Assembly (NCBI RefSeq): GCF_006716065.1
Contig: NZ_VFOL01000001.1
Span: 1,922,001-1,986,000, forward strand
Direction of reading: 5' to 3'
DNA from: Salinispora arenicola
Lineage (GTDB): Bacteria; Actinomycetota; Actinomycetes; Mycobacteriales; Micromonosporaceae
DNA length: 64,000 nucleotides
This document shows positions 32,439 through 42,248 of this stretch, piece after piece. Both the position numbers and the translations under genes were made by a program. The stretch's first letter is position 1. Each line of letters opens with the position of its first letter. Below the pieces are notes generated by a model, which was not told the origin of the DNA, did no database searches, and saw nothing but the letters and a program-made list of their open reading frames with translations.

Positions 32439-34996
32439 GTGACAGGCAGCCTCTCACCACCTTCGTCCTCGCCGAGGCGCCCACCGGGAGCGTCCCGGCC
32501 GACGTCCGCGAGGCTGATTGGATTCCCGCCGTCGTGCCGGGCGGCGTGCACGAGTCACTGCTCGCCGCAGGGCGGATCGAGCACCCGTACTACGACCGGA
32601 ACGAGGAGTCGGTCCGCTGGATCGAAGAGCGCGACTGGTGGTTTCGGTGCGAGTTCGACGGTCTCGGTGCCCCGGCTGCGGAAGAGCGCGTCCGACTGGT
32701 GTTCCACGGCCTGGACTCGGTCGCCGACGTGTGGCTCAACGGCGAGCATCTCGGCCACCATGAGAACATGTTCCGCCCGGCCGAGTTCGACGTGACCGCC
32801 CGGTTGACCGAGCAGAACGTGCTGCTCCTGCGGTTTTGCCCCCCGCTGGCAGGGCTGACGCCGCCGGCCTCTGCCCTCGCGATGAACGAGCGGCTCGCCA
32901 AGGTCTTCGCCGCCCTTTCCGAGGGTGCCGCCTCGACCGCCGAGGGTGGGATGTCCGCTGTGCTCCCGCTGACCACCCTCCGTCGCAAGGCCACCTTCTC
33001 CTGGGGCTGGGACTTTGGGCCGCGTCTACCCTCCGTCGGTGTCTGGCGTCCCGTCGAACTGGTTCGCGAGACACACGCCGCGATCACCGAACACCACATC
33101 CGGACCGACGCTCTCGACGGGACGACTGCCCTGGTCACCGCCCTGGTCGGCGTCGATGTGCTTGCCGGAGACCTGACCCGGCTGACGGCGAGGGTCACGC
33201 TGACCGCTCCCTCCGGCGCCGAACATACGGTCAGCCTGCCGGTTACCAGCGGCGAGAACAGCTCCACCCTGCGTGTACCGGACGCCGAGCTGTGGTGGAC
33301 CCATGACCTCGGCGCACCGGCCCTGCACGACGTGGTGATCGAACTCGTGGATGGTGACGGCACAGTCCTCGATCGGCGCACCGACAGGGTCGGGTTGCGT
33401 ACGGTCGGCCTCGACCGGTCTCCCGACCCCGAAGGCGGCCGCTACTTCCGCTTCCTGCTCAACGGCATTCCGATCTTCGCCCGCGGCGCTGCCTGGCTAC
33501 CCGCCGACATGCTGGTCGGCTCGGTCGGCGAAGCCCGCTACCGCGAGCTCATCGGGCTCGCCCGGGACGCCAACATGACCATGCTGCGGATCTGGGGCGG
33601 CGGCATCTACGAGCACGACGCGTTCTACGCCGCTACCGATGAACTCGGTATCCTGGTCTGGCAGGACTTCATGTTTGCCTGCATCGACTACCCGAGCGAG
33701 GATCCGGTGCTGCGGCGCGAGGTTGCCCTCGAGGCGGAGTACCAGGTGCGGCGGCTGCGCAACCGGGCCAGCGTCGCGCTCTGGAGCGGCAACAATGAGG
33801 TTCAGCTGATCCACGGCTTCGCCTACCAGGACTACGAGCCGGGCAACTGGGGCTGGGACTTCTTCCACCGCCTCCTGCCAGAGACCGTCGAACGAGTCGA
33901 CGGCACCGTGCCGTACTGGCCGGGCAGCCCGTGGGGTGAAGACAAGGTCGAGGGCTGGATGGCGGTCAACGGCGTCCGGGACGGTGACCGGCACGCCTGG
34001 GAGGTCTGGCACGGCTTCGACGTCGGCGCCGGGGGCGGACCATACGACGACCCCGGCCAGTCCCGGCACTACCGTCGGTACGCCAACGACCTCGGCAAAT
34101 TCATCAGCGAGTTCGGCATCCACGCATCCCCCGAACTCGCCACCCTCAAACGGTGGATCCCGGCCGAGTCGTTGTCGATCCACAGCCCATCTTTTGACGC
34201 GCACAACAAGGACCATCCAAAGGACAAGGGCGACCCGGTCCTGGAGATCGTCACCGGCCTCCCGCAGACCATGACCCAGTACGTCGACTTCACCATGGCC
34301 GCCCAAGCCGAGGGTCTGAAGTTCGGCGTCGAGCACTACCGCCGCCGTCAACCACACTGCAGCGGCACCCTGGTCTGGCAGTTCAACGACGTCTGGCCCG
34401 GGTTCAGCTGGTCGGTCGTGGACCACGACGCCGTACCGAAGTCAAGCTGGTACGCGCTGCGACGGGCGTACGCGCCGGTCCTTGCGTCGTTCGCGGAGAC
34501 CGCCGCTGGTCTCGAACTGTGGGTCAGCAACAGCACTGCGGCCGTGGTCCGGACCACCGCCGTCGTCGAACTGACCGACGCCGACGGTGCGACGACCAGG
34601 ACATTCGAGATCGCCGTTTCCGTGGAACCCGGCGAGTCTCGGTGCGTCTGGACCCGGTCCGAGCGGCTGCGAACAGGCGAATGGGCCTGGGTGAGCAGCG
34701 CTGACAAGGCGTTCGGCCCCAACCGTGTCTTTGGTGGCGAGGTCCGCGACCTCCACCTGGGCGTCGAATCGCCGAAATGGACCGTCGAGCGGACTGGTGA
34801 TACCAGCGCCACCGTGACCCTCCGGGCGACGTCTCTCACCTACCAGGTCCGAGTGACGGCCGGCGTCCCTGGAGTCCGCTACAGCGACAACTACCTCGAC
34901 CTGCGCCCGGGCGATGAGGCGGTGATCGTCTTGGAACGGCTACCCGCGGACTTTGACCCGGCAACCGTCACCGTGCAAACGTACGGGTCGAGCTGA
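32435..34996 (+). CDS. GH2-family beta-mannosidase
   Basis: 853-aa glycosidase cleaving beta-mannosides from non-reducing ends. N-terminal sugar-binding region (WIPAVVPGGVHESLLAAGRI, RLVFHGLDSVADVWLNGEHLGHH), then the catalytic barrel: RIWGGGIYEHDAFYAATDELGILVWQDFMFACIDYP, acid/base Glu455 (WSGNNEVQ) and nucleophile Glu559 (FISEFGIHASPEL). No signal peptide, so it acts in the cytoplasm on imported substrate. The start ATG 32435 overlaps the MFS stop by 4 bp. Long upstream frame in the same phase is an artefact of the GC-rich MFS gene. Confidence 0.93.
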   Translation: MSDRQPLTTFVLAEAPTGSVPADVREADWIPAVVPGGVHESLLAAGRIEHPYYDRNEESVRWIEERDWWFRCEFDGLGAPAAEERVRLVFHGLDSVADVWLNGEHLGHHENMFRPAEFDVTARLTEQNVLLLRFCPPLAGLTPPASALAMNERLAKVFAALSEGAASTAEGGMSAVLPLTTLRRKATFSWGWDFGPRLPSVGVWRPVELVRETHAAITEHHIRTDALDGTTALVTALVGVDVLAGDLTRLTARVTLTAPSGAEHTVSLPVTSGENSSTLRVPDAELWWTHDLGAPALHDVVIELVDGDGTVLDRRTDRVGLRTVGLDRSPDPEGGRYFRFLLNGIPIFARGAAWLPADMLVGSVGEARYRELIGLARDANMTMLRIWGGGIYEHDAFYAATDELGILVWQDFMFACIDYPSEDPVLRREVALEAEYQVRRLRNRASVALWSGNNEVQLIHGFAYQDYEPGNWGWDFFHRLLPETVERVDGTVPYWPGSPWGEDKVEGWMAVNGVRDGDRHAWEVWHGFDVGAGGGPYDDPGQSRHYRRYANDLGKFISEFGIHASPELATLKRWIPAESLSIHSPSFDAHNKDHPKDKGDPVLEIVTGLPQTMTQYVDFTMAAQAEGLKFGVEHYRRRQPHCSGTLVWQFNDVWPGFSWSVVDHDAVPKSSWYALRRAYAPVLASFAETAAGLELWVSNSTAAVVRTTAVVELTDADGATTRTFEIAVSVEPGESRCVWTRSERLRTGEWAWVSSADKAFGPNRVFGGEVRDLHLGVESPKWTVERTGDTSATVTLRATSLTYQVRVTAGVPGVRYSDNYLDLRPGDEAVIVLERLPADFDPATVTVQTYGSS

Positions 34997-35417
34997 GCGA
35001 CTCTCGATGGCCGGGTAGGTTCCGCTGCGGCTTGGGGCCTGGCGAAGGTTCACCAGTTCACCGTCGTTGGACGAGTATTGGCCCGGCACGAGGTCGAGCA
35101 GCCCTGAGACCGGGACCTGGTCGACCCGGGCCGATCCCGACGGCTACGGGATCTGGGAGGCATCGGGGCGCACCCACGGTGCGGACCGGGTCCACCGGCA
35201 CCCCAAACAAGCTGCTCGACAAGATCAGCTTGTAGGAAGCCGTGGGGCCGCCCGTAAGAGATCGCGAGCGGCCCCGCTAACCCGGAAACCAGCCCTCTTC
35301 CGCAGGTAGGGCCGGTAATTGATCATGCTCGGGCGTCACGCAGATCCGAGCCGGGTCGACCGTAGCTGGCTCCGGCCTGTCGGGCGGCACGTGGCGGAAC
35401 GCGTGCGGCGCGCCAGG
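34997..35417. other. Intergenic region between convergent genes
   Basis: 421 bp. No gene is supportable; a frame ending TPNKLLDKISL near 35234 has no known family. The terminator-like hairpin at 35244-35275 lies inside. Confidence 0.35.
35244..35275. terminator. GC-rich hairpin downstream of the mannosidase
   Basis: GGGGCCGC (35244-35251) pairs with GCGGCCCC (35268-35275) around a 16-nt loop, between the convergent mannosidase and glpD genes. No U-tract follows, so efficiency is uncertain. Confidence 0.5.
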
Positions 35418-37142
35418 TCAGGCCGCGAGTGCTACCTGCGGCACCACATCCGGCACGACCAGCCGGGCCGCGTCGGCGGCCTGGTCGTCGATCTGGTCGT
35501 GCGCCATCCGTTCGGCATCCACCTGTGCGACGTAGTGCGCCACCTCGCGGTCCACACGATCGGCGTCCCAACCGAGCACCGACGCCATCAACTGCGCCGC
35601 CGGTCGGGCGGCTGCCAGGCCCCGGTCGAACGTCTCGATCGATATGTGCGTCCGCCGGGTAAGCACGTCCTCCAGGTGCAGGGCACCCTCGGCTGACGCC
35701 GCGTGGACGACCTCCACACGCAGATAGTCGTCGGCGCCGTCGAGCGGCTCAACGAGGGTCGGATCCTCTCCCAGCAGGTCCAACACCTCGTCGACGGCGG
35801 CTCCGTAGCGGCGCAACAGATGCTCAACCCGCTCCTCGGTCAGGTTGTACTGTCGCGCGATGCGACGGCGCTGGTTCCATCGGGCGACATAGCCCTCGGC
35901 GCCGAGCAGGGGAACCCGGTCGGTGCAGGACCGCGGCACCCCACCGCCGAGTCCCCGCACGGCCTCGTCGACAGCGTCGCGGGCCATCACCCGGTACGTT
36001 GTGTACTTCCCGCCGGCGACCATCACCAGACCCGGCGCCGGGTTCGCCACGGTGTGCTCACGGGACAGCTTGGCGGTCGCATCCGAATGCCCGGACAGCA
36101 GTGGCCGCAGGCCCGCGTATACGCCCTCGACGTCGTCGCGGGTCAGCGGAATGGCCAGTACCTCGTTGACCCGTTCCAGCAGGTAGTCGATGTCGCGGCT
36201 GGTCGCTGCCGGGTGCGCCTTGTCCAGATCCCAGTCGGTGTCGGTGGTGCCGATCAGCCAGTGCCGACCCCACGGGATCACGAACAGCACGCTGGATTCG
36301 GTTCGCAGGATCAGGCCGGTGGTGGAGCGGATCCGGTCGCGGGGCACGACGAGGTGGATACCTTTCGACGCGCGAACCTGCACCGGCCCACGCTCCCCAA
36401 CGAGAGACTGGATATCGTCGGTCCAGACGCCGGTGGCGTTGATGACCTGCCGGGCGCGGACCTCGAGGACCTGGTCGGTCTCCAGGTCGTGGATCCGCGC
36501 CCCGATGACGCGGTGGCCGTCGCGCAGGAGGCCCACGACCCGGGCTCGGGAAACGGGGTACGCGCCGTGGGCTGCGGCGGTACGGACGAGACACGTCACC
36601 AGCCGGGCGTCATCGACCTGAGCGTCGTAGTACTGCAACGCGCCCACCAGCGACTCCGGACGCAGGGACGGGCAGGCGCGGACCGCGCCACGTCGGGTCA
36701 GGTGCCGGTGGGCCGGTACCCCGCGGGAGTTGCTGCCGGAAAGGCTCATCGTGTCGTAGAGCAGGACACCGGCGCCCGCGTACAGCCGTTCCCAGCCGCG
36801 GTGCCGCAGCGGGTAGAGAAACGGCACCGGCCGGACCAGGTGCGGGGCGAGTCGCTGCAGTAGTAGGCCCCGCTCGCGCAGCGCCTCGCGGACCAGCCCG
36901 AAGTCGAGCATCTCCAGGTAGCGCAGACCACCGTGGATGAGCTTACTGGAGCGGCTCGACGTGCCGCTGGCCCAGTCGCGGGCCTCGACGAGGCCGACCG
37001 ACAGGCCCCGGGTGACGGCGTCCAGGGCGCAGCCGGCGCCGGTGACGCCGCCACCGACCACCAGGACGTCCAGTTCCGGGCCGCTGCTCAGCGCGGCCAG
37101 CGACCGCTCGCGGGCGGCCAGTGACAGTGTCGCGGAGTGCAT
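35418..37142 (-). CDS. glpD: Glycerol-3-phosphate dehydrogenase
   Basis: 574-aa FAD enzyme oxidising glycerol-3-phosphate to dihydroxyacetone phosphate at the membrane, passing electrons to quinone. FAD-binding DVLVVGGGVTGAGCALDAVTRGL near the N-terminus, then SSRSSKLIHGGLRYLE, the substrate-site loop LIGTTDTDWD, and MVAGGKYTTYRVMARDAVD. The C-terminal helical cap domain is complete. ATG 37142 follows AGGAGAGAG. An in-frame extension through the antisense of glpK is spurious. Third gene of glpF-glpK-glpD. Confidence 0.95.
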   Translation of the reverse strand: MHSATLSLAARERSLAALSSGPELDVLVVGGGVTGAGCALDAVTRGLSVGLVEARDWASGTSSRSSKLIHGGLRYLEMLDFGLVREALRERGLLLQRLAPHLVRPVPFLYPLRHRGWERLYAGAGVLLYDTMSLSGSNSRGVPAHRHLTRRGAVRACPSLRPESLVGALQYYDAQVDDARLVTCLVRTAAAHGAYPVSRARVVGLLRDGHRVIGARIHDLETDQVLEVRARQVINATGVWTDDIQSLVGERGPVQVRASKGIHLVVPRDRIRSTTGLILRTESSVLFVIPWGRHWLIGTTDTDWDLDKAHPAATSRDIDYLLERVNEVLAIPLTRDDVEGVYAGLRPLLSGHSDATAKLSREHTVANPAPGLVMVAGGKYTTYRVMARDAVDEAVRGLGGGVPRSCTDRVPLLGAEGYVARWNQRRRIARQYNLTEERVEHLLRRYGAAVDEVLDLLGEDPTLVEPLDGADDYLRVEVVHAASAEGALHLEDVLTRRTHISIETFDRGLAAARPAAQLMASVLGWDADRVDREVAHYVAQVDAERMAHDQIDDQAADAARLVVPDVVPQVALAA

Positions 37143-37213
37143 GCGTTCTCTCTCCTGTGTCTGGGAGGCCAGCGGGGACGCCGGCCTCCCGGGTTTCTCG
37201 GATGCGGTGGTGG

Positions 37214-38731
37214 TCAGTCGACGTCGACCCAGTTGAGGGTGCGTTGGACGGCCTGCTTCCAGCGTTCGTACTCGGCTTGGCGTTGTTCTGATGGCCAGGT
37301 GGGCTGCCAGCGGTGGCTTTCGTTCCAGTTCTCGCGTAGTTCGTCGGTGCTGCGCCAGAATCCGACGGCGAGGCCGGCGGCGTACGCGGCGCCGAGCGCG
37401 GTGGTCTCGGCGACCACGGGCCGGCTTACCGGTACGCCGAGGATGTCGGCTTGCAGTTGCATGCACAGGTCGTTGTCGGTGACGCCGCCGTCGACCTTGA
37501 GACATTCCAGCGGTACGCCGGAGTCTTTGGCCATGGCCTCGGCGACGTCTCGGCTCTGGTAGCAGATCGACTCGAGGGTGGCCCGGGCGATGTGGGCGTC
37601 GGTGTTGAACCGGGACAGGCCGACGATCGCGCCGCGGGCGTCGGAGCGCCAGTACGGGGCGAACAGGCCGGAGAAGGCGGGTACGAAGTACACTCCGCCG
37701 TTGTCGGGCACCTGGCGGGCCAGGATCTCGCTCTGCCCTGCGGTGTTGATGATTTTCAACTGGTCGCGTAGCCACTGCACGGCTGATCCGGTGACCGCGA
37801 TGGAGCCTTCCAGGGCGTATACCGGCGCCTGGTCGCTGAACTGGTAGCAGACGGTGGTGAGTAGGCCGGCCTGGGAGCGGACGATCTCCGTGCCGGTGTT
37901 GAGGAGCATGAAGTTGCCCGTACCGTAGGTGTTCTTGGCCTCGCCCGGGGCGAAGCAGACCTGACCGACGGTGGCTGCCTGCTGGTCGCCGAGGTCCGCG
38001 GTGAGCGGGACCGATCCGGTGAACGGACCACGCGCCGTGGTGGCACCGTAGGAGTCCGGGTCGGACGATGGTCGGATCCGGGGCAACATGGCGCGCGGGA
38101 TGTCGAAGAACGACAGCAGTTCGTCGTCCCAGTCCAGCGTGTCCAGGTTCATCAGCATGGTGCGGCTGGCGTTGGTCGGATCGGTGACGTGCACGCCGCC
38201 GTCGGTGCCGCCGGTCAGGTTCCACAGCAGCCAGGTGTCGGTGTTGCCGAAGACGGCCTCTCCACGCTCGGCTGCTTCCCGGACCCCATCGACGTTGTCG
38301 AGGATCCACTGGATCTTGCCGGCGGAGAAGTACGTGGCCGGTGGCAGGCCGGCCTTACGGCGGATGATGTCGCCCCGGCCCGAGCGCTCCAGTGCCGAGG
38401 CGATCCGGTCGGTGCGGGTGTCCTGCCACACGATGGCGTTGTGGTAGGGCCGACCGGTGCGCCTATTCCATACCACGGTGGTCTCACGCTGGTTGGTGAT
38501 CCCGAGCGCGGCGAGGTCGGTGACGGTCAGGCGGTGCTCGTAGAGCACGGTCTGGATGACGGTCTGGGTCCGCTCCCAGATCTCCACCGGATTGTGTTCG
38601 ACCCAACCGGGCCGCGGCAGGATCTGCTGATGCTCGAGCTGGTGGCGACCGACGTCGTTACCACCGTGATCAAAAACCATGAAACGGGTACTGGTGGTGC
38701 CCTGGTCCACCGCACCAACGAAGTCAGCCAT
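37214..38731 (-). CDS. glpK: Glycerol kinase (paralogue 1)
   Basis: 505-aa FGGY-family kinase phosphorylating glycerol to sn-glycerol-3-phosphate. Seen: [20 protein letters not shown] (phosphate 1), [54 protein letters not shown], and the C-terminal [18 protein letters not shown]. It has 38 bp to glpF upstream and 71 bp to glpD downstream, all co-directional. A second glycerol kinase gene lies on the other side of the IclR regulator. Confidence 0.96.
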   Translation of the reverse strand: MADFVGAVDQGTTSTRFMVFDHGGNDVGRHQLEHQQILPRPGWVEHNPVEIWERTQTVIQTVLYEHRLTVTDLAALGITNQRETTVVWNRRTGRPYHNAIVWQDTRTDRIASALERSGRGDIIRRKAGLPPATYFSAGKIQWILDNVDGVREAAERGEAVFGNTDTWLLWNLTGGTDGGVHVTDPTNASRTMLMNLDTLDWDDELLSFFDIPRAMLPRIRPSSDPDSYGATTARGPFTGSVPLTADLGDQQAATVGQVCFAPGEAKNTYGTGNFMLLNTGTEIVRSQAGLLTTVCYQFSDQAPVYALEGSIAVTGSAVQWLRDQLKIINTAGQSEILARQVPDNGGVYFVPAFSGLFAPYWRSDARGAIVGLSRFNTDAHIARATLESICYQSRDVAEAMAKDSGVPLECLKVDGGVTDNDLCMQLQADILGVPVSRPVVAETTALGAAYAAGLAVGFWRSTDELRENWNESHRWQPTWPSEQRQAEYERWKQAVQRTLNWVDVD

Positions 38732-38769
38732 GCGGGAGGTCTCCTCTACGGGTCGTCGGGATATGTCGA

Positions 38770-39609
38770 TCAGACGCGGGCGCGCTCGGACATCGCAGCC
38801 GTTTCGGTCGCAGTCTCGGCGCTGTTCGCGCCCGGCTGCGGCTCATCGCTCGGCAGGAATCGGCCGACGAACAATTGATAGAGGCCGGCGCCGATGACAC
38901 CACCGACCAGCGGTCCGACGATGGGCACCCAAAAGTACGGATATCCGCTCGGGTCCAGGAAGGCCGTCTCGTACCCGGTGAGGAAGGACGCGAGGCGGGG
39001 GCCGAAGTCACGGGCCGGGTTGATCGCGTAGCCGGCGTTGACGGCGAACGCCATGCCAATCGCGACCACGATCAGGCCGACGATCAGCGGGGCAAGGTTG
39101 GCACCGGGCAGAGAGTTGCGGGCGTCGGTTACAGCAAGGATCAGAAACAGCAGGATCGCCGTGCCGATGATCTGGTCACGCAGGGCGCCCCACTCGGTGA
39201 TGCCAGCACCCGGCAGGGTCGAGAAGACGCCCTGGCTCTTGCTGGTCAAGCCCGGGTCAAACCGCTGCAGCACCTCGCTGTAGTTCCAGCGAATGATCAG
39301 GGCCGCGACGAACGCCCCGGCGGTCTGTGCGAGGGCATAGGGCATCACCTTGCGCCACGAGAAGCCCTTGAACACCGCGAGGGCGAGGGTCACCGCCGGA
39401 TTGAGGTGGGCGCCGCTGATCCGGCCAGCGACGTAGATGCCCAGCGCGACGCCAAGGCCCCAGGCCCAGGCGATGCTGTCGAACTCACCGGTGCCACCGG
39501 CAGTGACCTGGGCGACGACGCCCACGCCGAAGAGAATCAGGATCGCGGTGCCGGCGAACTCGGCGGCCAACTCGCCAAGGAGTCCGGGCGCTCTCACACG
39601 CTGTGTCAT
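38770..39609 (-). CDS. glpF: Glycerol facilitator (MIP/aquaporin family)
   Basis: 279-aa channel for glycerol uptake with six helices and both NPA signatures: [12 protein letters not shown] and [13 protein letters not shown]. The Asp after the second NPA triplet is the usual marker of glycerol-conducting aquaglyceroporins. ATG 39609 ([18 protein letters not shown]) with GGAG upstream; a longer in-frame extension is antisense artefact. First gene of the glpF-glpK-glpD operon, divergent from iclR. Confidence 0.94.
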   Translation of the reverse strand: MTQRVRAPGLLGELAAEFAGTAILILFGVGVVAQVTAGGTGEFDSIAWAWGLGVALGIYVAGRISGAHLNPAVTLALAVFKGFSWRKVMPYALAQTAGAFVAALIIRWNYSEVLQRFDPGLTSKSQGVFSTLPGAGITEWGALRDQIIGTAILLFLILAVTDARNSLPGANLAPLIVGLIVVAIGMAFAVNAGYAINPARDFGPRLASFLTGYETAFLDPSGYPYFWVPIVGPLVGGVIGAGLYQLFVGRFLPSDEPQPGANSAETATETAAMSERARV

Positions 39610-39748
39610 GGTGTCTCCAGGTGGGGGTGGCGGACCTCCGCGACCGGGGGACGGAGGGCCGTGCGATGTCGGCGAGGTGTCGGACGTCGCCGTGCGGTGA
39701 ACCGTAGGAAACATGAGGAGGCAGGTCAACGAACCCCGGTCGACAATG

Positions 39749-39785
39749 CCGAACACTGTTGCGTTGGCCCCGAACGCTCTAGCAT
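39749..39785 (+). promoter_or_regulatory. Candidate IclR (GylR-like) repeats and leaderless promoter
   Basis: CCGAACACT (39749-39757) and CCGAACGCT (39770-39778) are spaced 21 bp, two helical turns, in the 183-bp region shared by glpF and iclR. TAGCAT (39780-39785) ends 7 nt before the iclR ATG at 39793, a leaderless -10. Autoregulation and control of glpF are plausible, as for gylR in Streptomyces. Confidence 0.5.
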
Positions 39786-39792
39786 CCGCCCC

Positions 39793-40560
39793 ATGCCGGG
39801 TCAGGTGCAGTCCATCGCGCGTGCCGCGGCGATCCTCCGCCTGCTGGCCAGCAGTTCCGGCCGGCTCGGCATCGGGGAGATCGCCCGTTCTCTCAACCTG
39901 CCCAAGGGCACGGCGCACGGCATCATACGTACGCTGCAAGACGTCGGATTCGTGGAACAGGACAAGACCTCCGGCAAGTACCAACTCGGTGCCACGCTGC
40001 TGCACCTCGGTACGAGCTACCTCGACGTCAACGAGCTCCGTTCCCGTTCCATCAACTGGGCGGACCCACTCGCCGCGCGCAGCGGCGAGGCGGTCCGTAT
40101 CGGCACTCTCCTGGACGGCAAGGTACTTGTGGTCCACCACGTGTTCCGGCCCGACGACACCCTCCAGACGCTGGACGTCGGGTCCCTTCTTCCCCCGCAC
40201 GCCACCGCGCTCGGCAAAGTCCTGCTCGCCTACGACGTGGGCGCCGCCAACGCGGTTATGCAACGCGAACCCGAGCCCTACACCCGACGCACCCTGGTCA
40301 CCGCACGAGCACTCACCCGGGCCCTCAGCGAAATCCGGGACAATGGCTGGGGGGCCGAAATCGGTGAGATGACCCCTGGCGAGGCCGGCATCGCCGCGCC
40401 GATCCGTGGCTATGGCGGCCTGGTCGTGGGTGCGATCGGGCTCTCCGGTCCGGTGGACCGCACCTGCGACGGGTCCGGCAACCCCCGCCCAGCCCTCGTC
40501 ACGTACGTCCGCGACGCCGCCCGCGCGGTGTCCCGCGATCTCGGCGCCACGCGCTGGTGA
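39793..40560 (+). CDS. IclR-family regulator of the glycerol genes (GylR-like)
   Basis: 255-aa regulator. N-terminal winged helix: [52 protein letters not shown]-terminal effector-binding domain: [22 protein letters not shown] and [14 protein letters not shown], the usual IclR dimer and ligand region. In Streptomyces, the IclR-type GylR controls the glycerol operon, and the same layout (divergent facilitator-kinase-dehydrogenase) is seen here. It is followed 37 bp later by a second kinase gene. Confidence 0.92.
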   Translation: MPGQVQSIARAAAILRLLASSSGRLGIGEIARSLNLPKGTAHGIIRTLQDVGFVEQDKTSGKYQLGATLLHLGTSYLDVNELRSRSINWADPLAARSGEAVRIGTLLDGKVLVVHHVFRPDDTLQTLDVGSLLPPHATALGKVLLAYDVGAANAVMQREPEPYTRRTLVTARALTRALSEIRDNGWGAEIGEMTPGEAGIAAPIRGYGGLVVGAIGLSGPVDRTCDGSGNPRPALVTYVRDAARAVSRDLGATRW

Positions 40561-40597
40561 TCCGTCACCCACCACACGGCTTCACGAAGGACGAGTA

Positions 40598-42121
40598 ATG
40601 ACCGAGCGCTTTGTCGTCGCCATCGATCAGGGAACCACGTCCACCCGATGCATCGTCTTCGACCGCCGTGGCAATCTCGTCTCAGTTGCCCAGCGGGAAC
40701 ACCGGCAGCACTTTCCCCGGCCGGGCTGGGTAGAGCACGACGCTATGGAGATCTGGCGCAACGTCGGCAAGGTCGTTCCCCGCGCCCTCAACCAGGCCGG
40801 CCTCAGCATCGACCAGATCGCCGCGATCGGGATCGCCAACCAGCGCGAAACCACGGTCGTCTGGGACCGGCGCACCGGTGTCCCGGTGGCTCCCGCGCTC
40901 ATCTGGCAGGACACCCGCACCGACCTGGTGGTGGAAGCCCTTTCCCGGGCCAGCGGCGCCGAGCACATCCAGGAGCTGTGCGGGCTGCCGCTGACCACGT
41001 ACTTCTCCGGCCCGAAGCTGCGCTGGCTGCTCGACCACATCCCCGGCCTCGCCGAACGCGCCGAACGCGGCGAGGTGCTCTTCGGGACCATGGAGAGCTG
41101 GCTGATCTGGAACCTCACCGGCGGCCCGGACGGCGGCCTGCACCTGACCGACGTCACCAACGCCAGCCGTACCATGTTGATGGATCTGCGCACTCTCGAC
41201 TGGCATCCCAGACTGCTGAGCTTCTTCGGCGTGCCGGCGGCCATGCTGCCGCAGATCCGCTCCTCGTCGGAGGTGTACGGCACCGCCACAGTCGTCCTGC
41301 CCGGCGTCCGGATCGCGGCGGCCCTCGGTGACCAGCAGGCCGCCCTGTTCGGTCAGACCTGCTTCGACCCAGGCGACGCCAAGTGCACCTATGGCACCGG
41401 CAGCTTCCTGCTGCTGAACACCGGTACCGAGCCGGTGCCTTCGCGGCACGGCCTGCTCACCACCGTCGGCTACCGGATCGGCGACGAGCCCGCCCTGTAC
41501 GCCCTGGAGGGGTCCATCGCGATCACAGGATCCCTGGTGCAGTGGTTCCGCGACCGGCTGGAGTTGATCAGCACCGCACCGGAAATCGAGACCCTCGCCC
41601 GAACGGTCGACGACAACGGCGGCTGCTACATTGTGCCCGCCTTCTCCGGGCTTTTCGCCCCACACTGGCGCAGCGAGGCGCGCGGCACGATCGTCGGACT
41701 CACCTCATACATCACCAAGGGGCACCTGGCCCGGGCCGTGCTGGAGGCGACCGGGTGGCAGACCCGTGAGGTGGTCGACGCCATGAACGCCGACTCCGGG
41801 CTGGAGCTGACCGCCTTGCGGGTGGACGGCGGGATGACCGCGAACAATTTGCTGATGCAGTTCGTCGCGGACGTACTCGCGGTGCCGGTGGTGCGCCCGA
41901 TGGCGGCCGAGACGGTCTCCCTCGGGGCCGCATACGCAGCCGGGCTTGCGGTCGAGTACTGGCCAGACCTGGAGGGCCTGCGCAGCAACTGGCATCCGGC
42001 TGCCCGGTGGGTGCCGGAGATGGATGCCGCAGTCCGGACACGGGAACGGGAAAACTGGCGACGGGCGGTGGAACGCACCTTCGATTGGATCCGGCCCGAG
42101 GAGGACCCCGCTCGCCGCTGA
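40598..42121 (+). CDS. glpK: Glycerol kinase (paralogue 2)
   Basis: 507-aa FGGY kinase paralogous to the kinase at 37214-38731. It keeps [75 protein letters not shown], and [18 protein letters not shown]. It has its own Shine-Dalgarno (GAAGGA) before ATG 40598 and follows iclR by 37 bp, so it is probably co-transcribed with the regulator. Two kinases in one regulon is uncommon; they may differ in affinity or substrate. Confidence 0.94.
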   Translation: MTERFVVAIDQGTTSTRCIVFDRRGNLVSVAQREHRQHFPRPGWVEHDAMEIWRNVGKVVPRALNQAGLSIDQIAAIGIANQRETTVVWDRRTGVPVAPALIWQDTRTDLVVEALSRASGAEHIQELCGLPLTTYFSGPKLRWLLDHIPGLAERAERGEVLFGTMESWLIWNLTGGPDGGLHLTDVTNASRTMLMDLRTLDWHPRLLSFFGVPAAMLPQIRSSSEVYGTATVVLPGVRIAAALGDQQAALFGQTCFDPGDAKCTYGTGSFLLLNTGTEPVPSRHGLLTTVGYRIGDEPALYALEGSIAITGSLVQWFRDRLELISTAPEIETLARTVDDNGGCYIVPAFSGLFAPHWRSEARGTIVGLTSYITKGHLARAVLEATGWQTREVVDAMNADSGLELTALRVDGGMTANNLLMQFVADVLAVPVVRPMAAETVSLGAAYAAGLAVEYWPDLEGLRSNWHPAARWVPEMDAAVRTRERENWRRAVERTFDWIRPEEDPARR

Positions 42122-42248
42122 CCCACAACCAAGATCAAGCGTTGAGGGAAGCCGAGCCCTATCTGGCGCGCATTCGTCGTCGCGGTGCAGGCAGCAGCAG
42201 ACACCAACCCGGTGCCGGGCAACGGCCCTCACCGTCACGAGACAGCCC

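Noticed and set aside
38875..39792. Long N-terminal extensions of iclR, glpF, glpD and glpK2 frames
   Set aside because: The extra residues are antisense of neighbouring genes; internal starts with ribosome-binding sites or leaderless -10 boxes fit family lengths.
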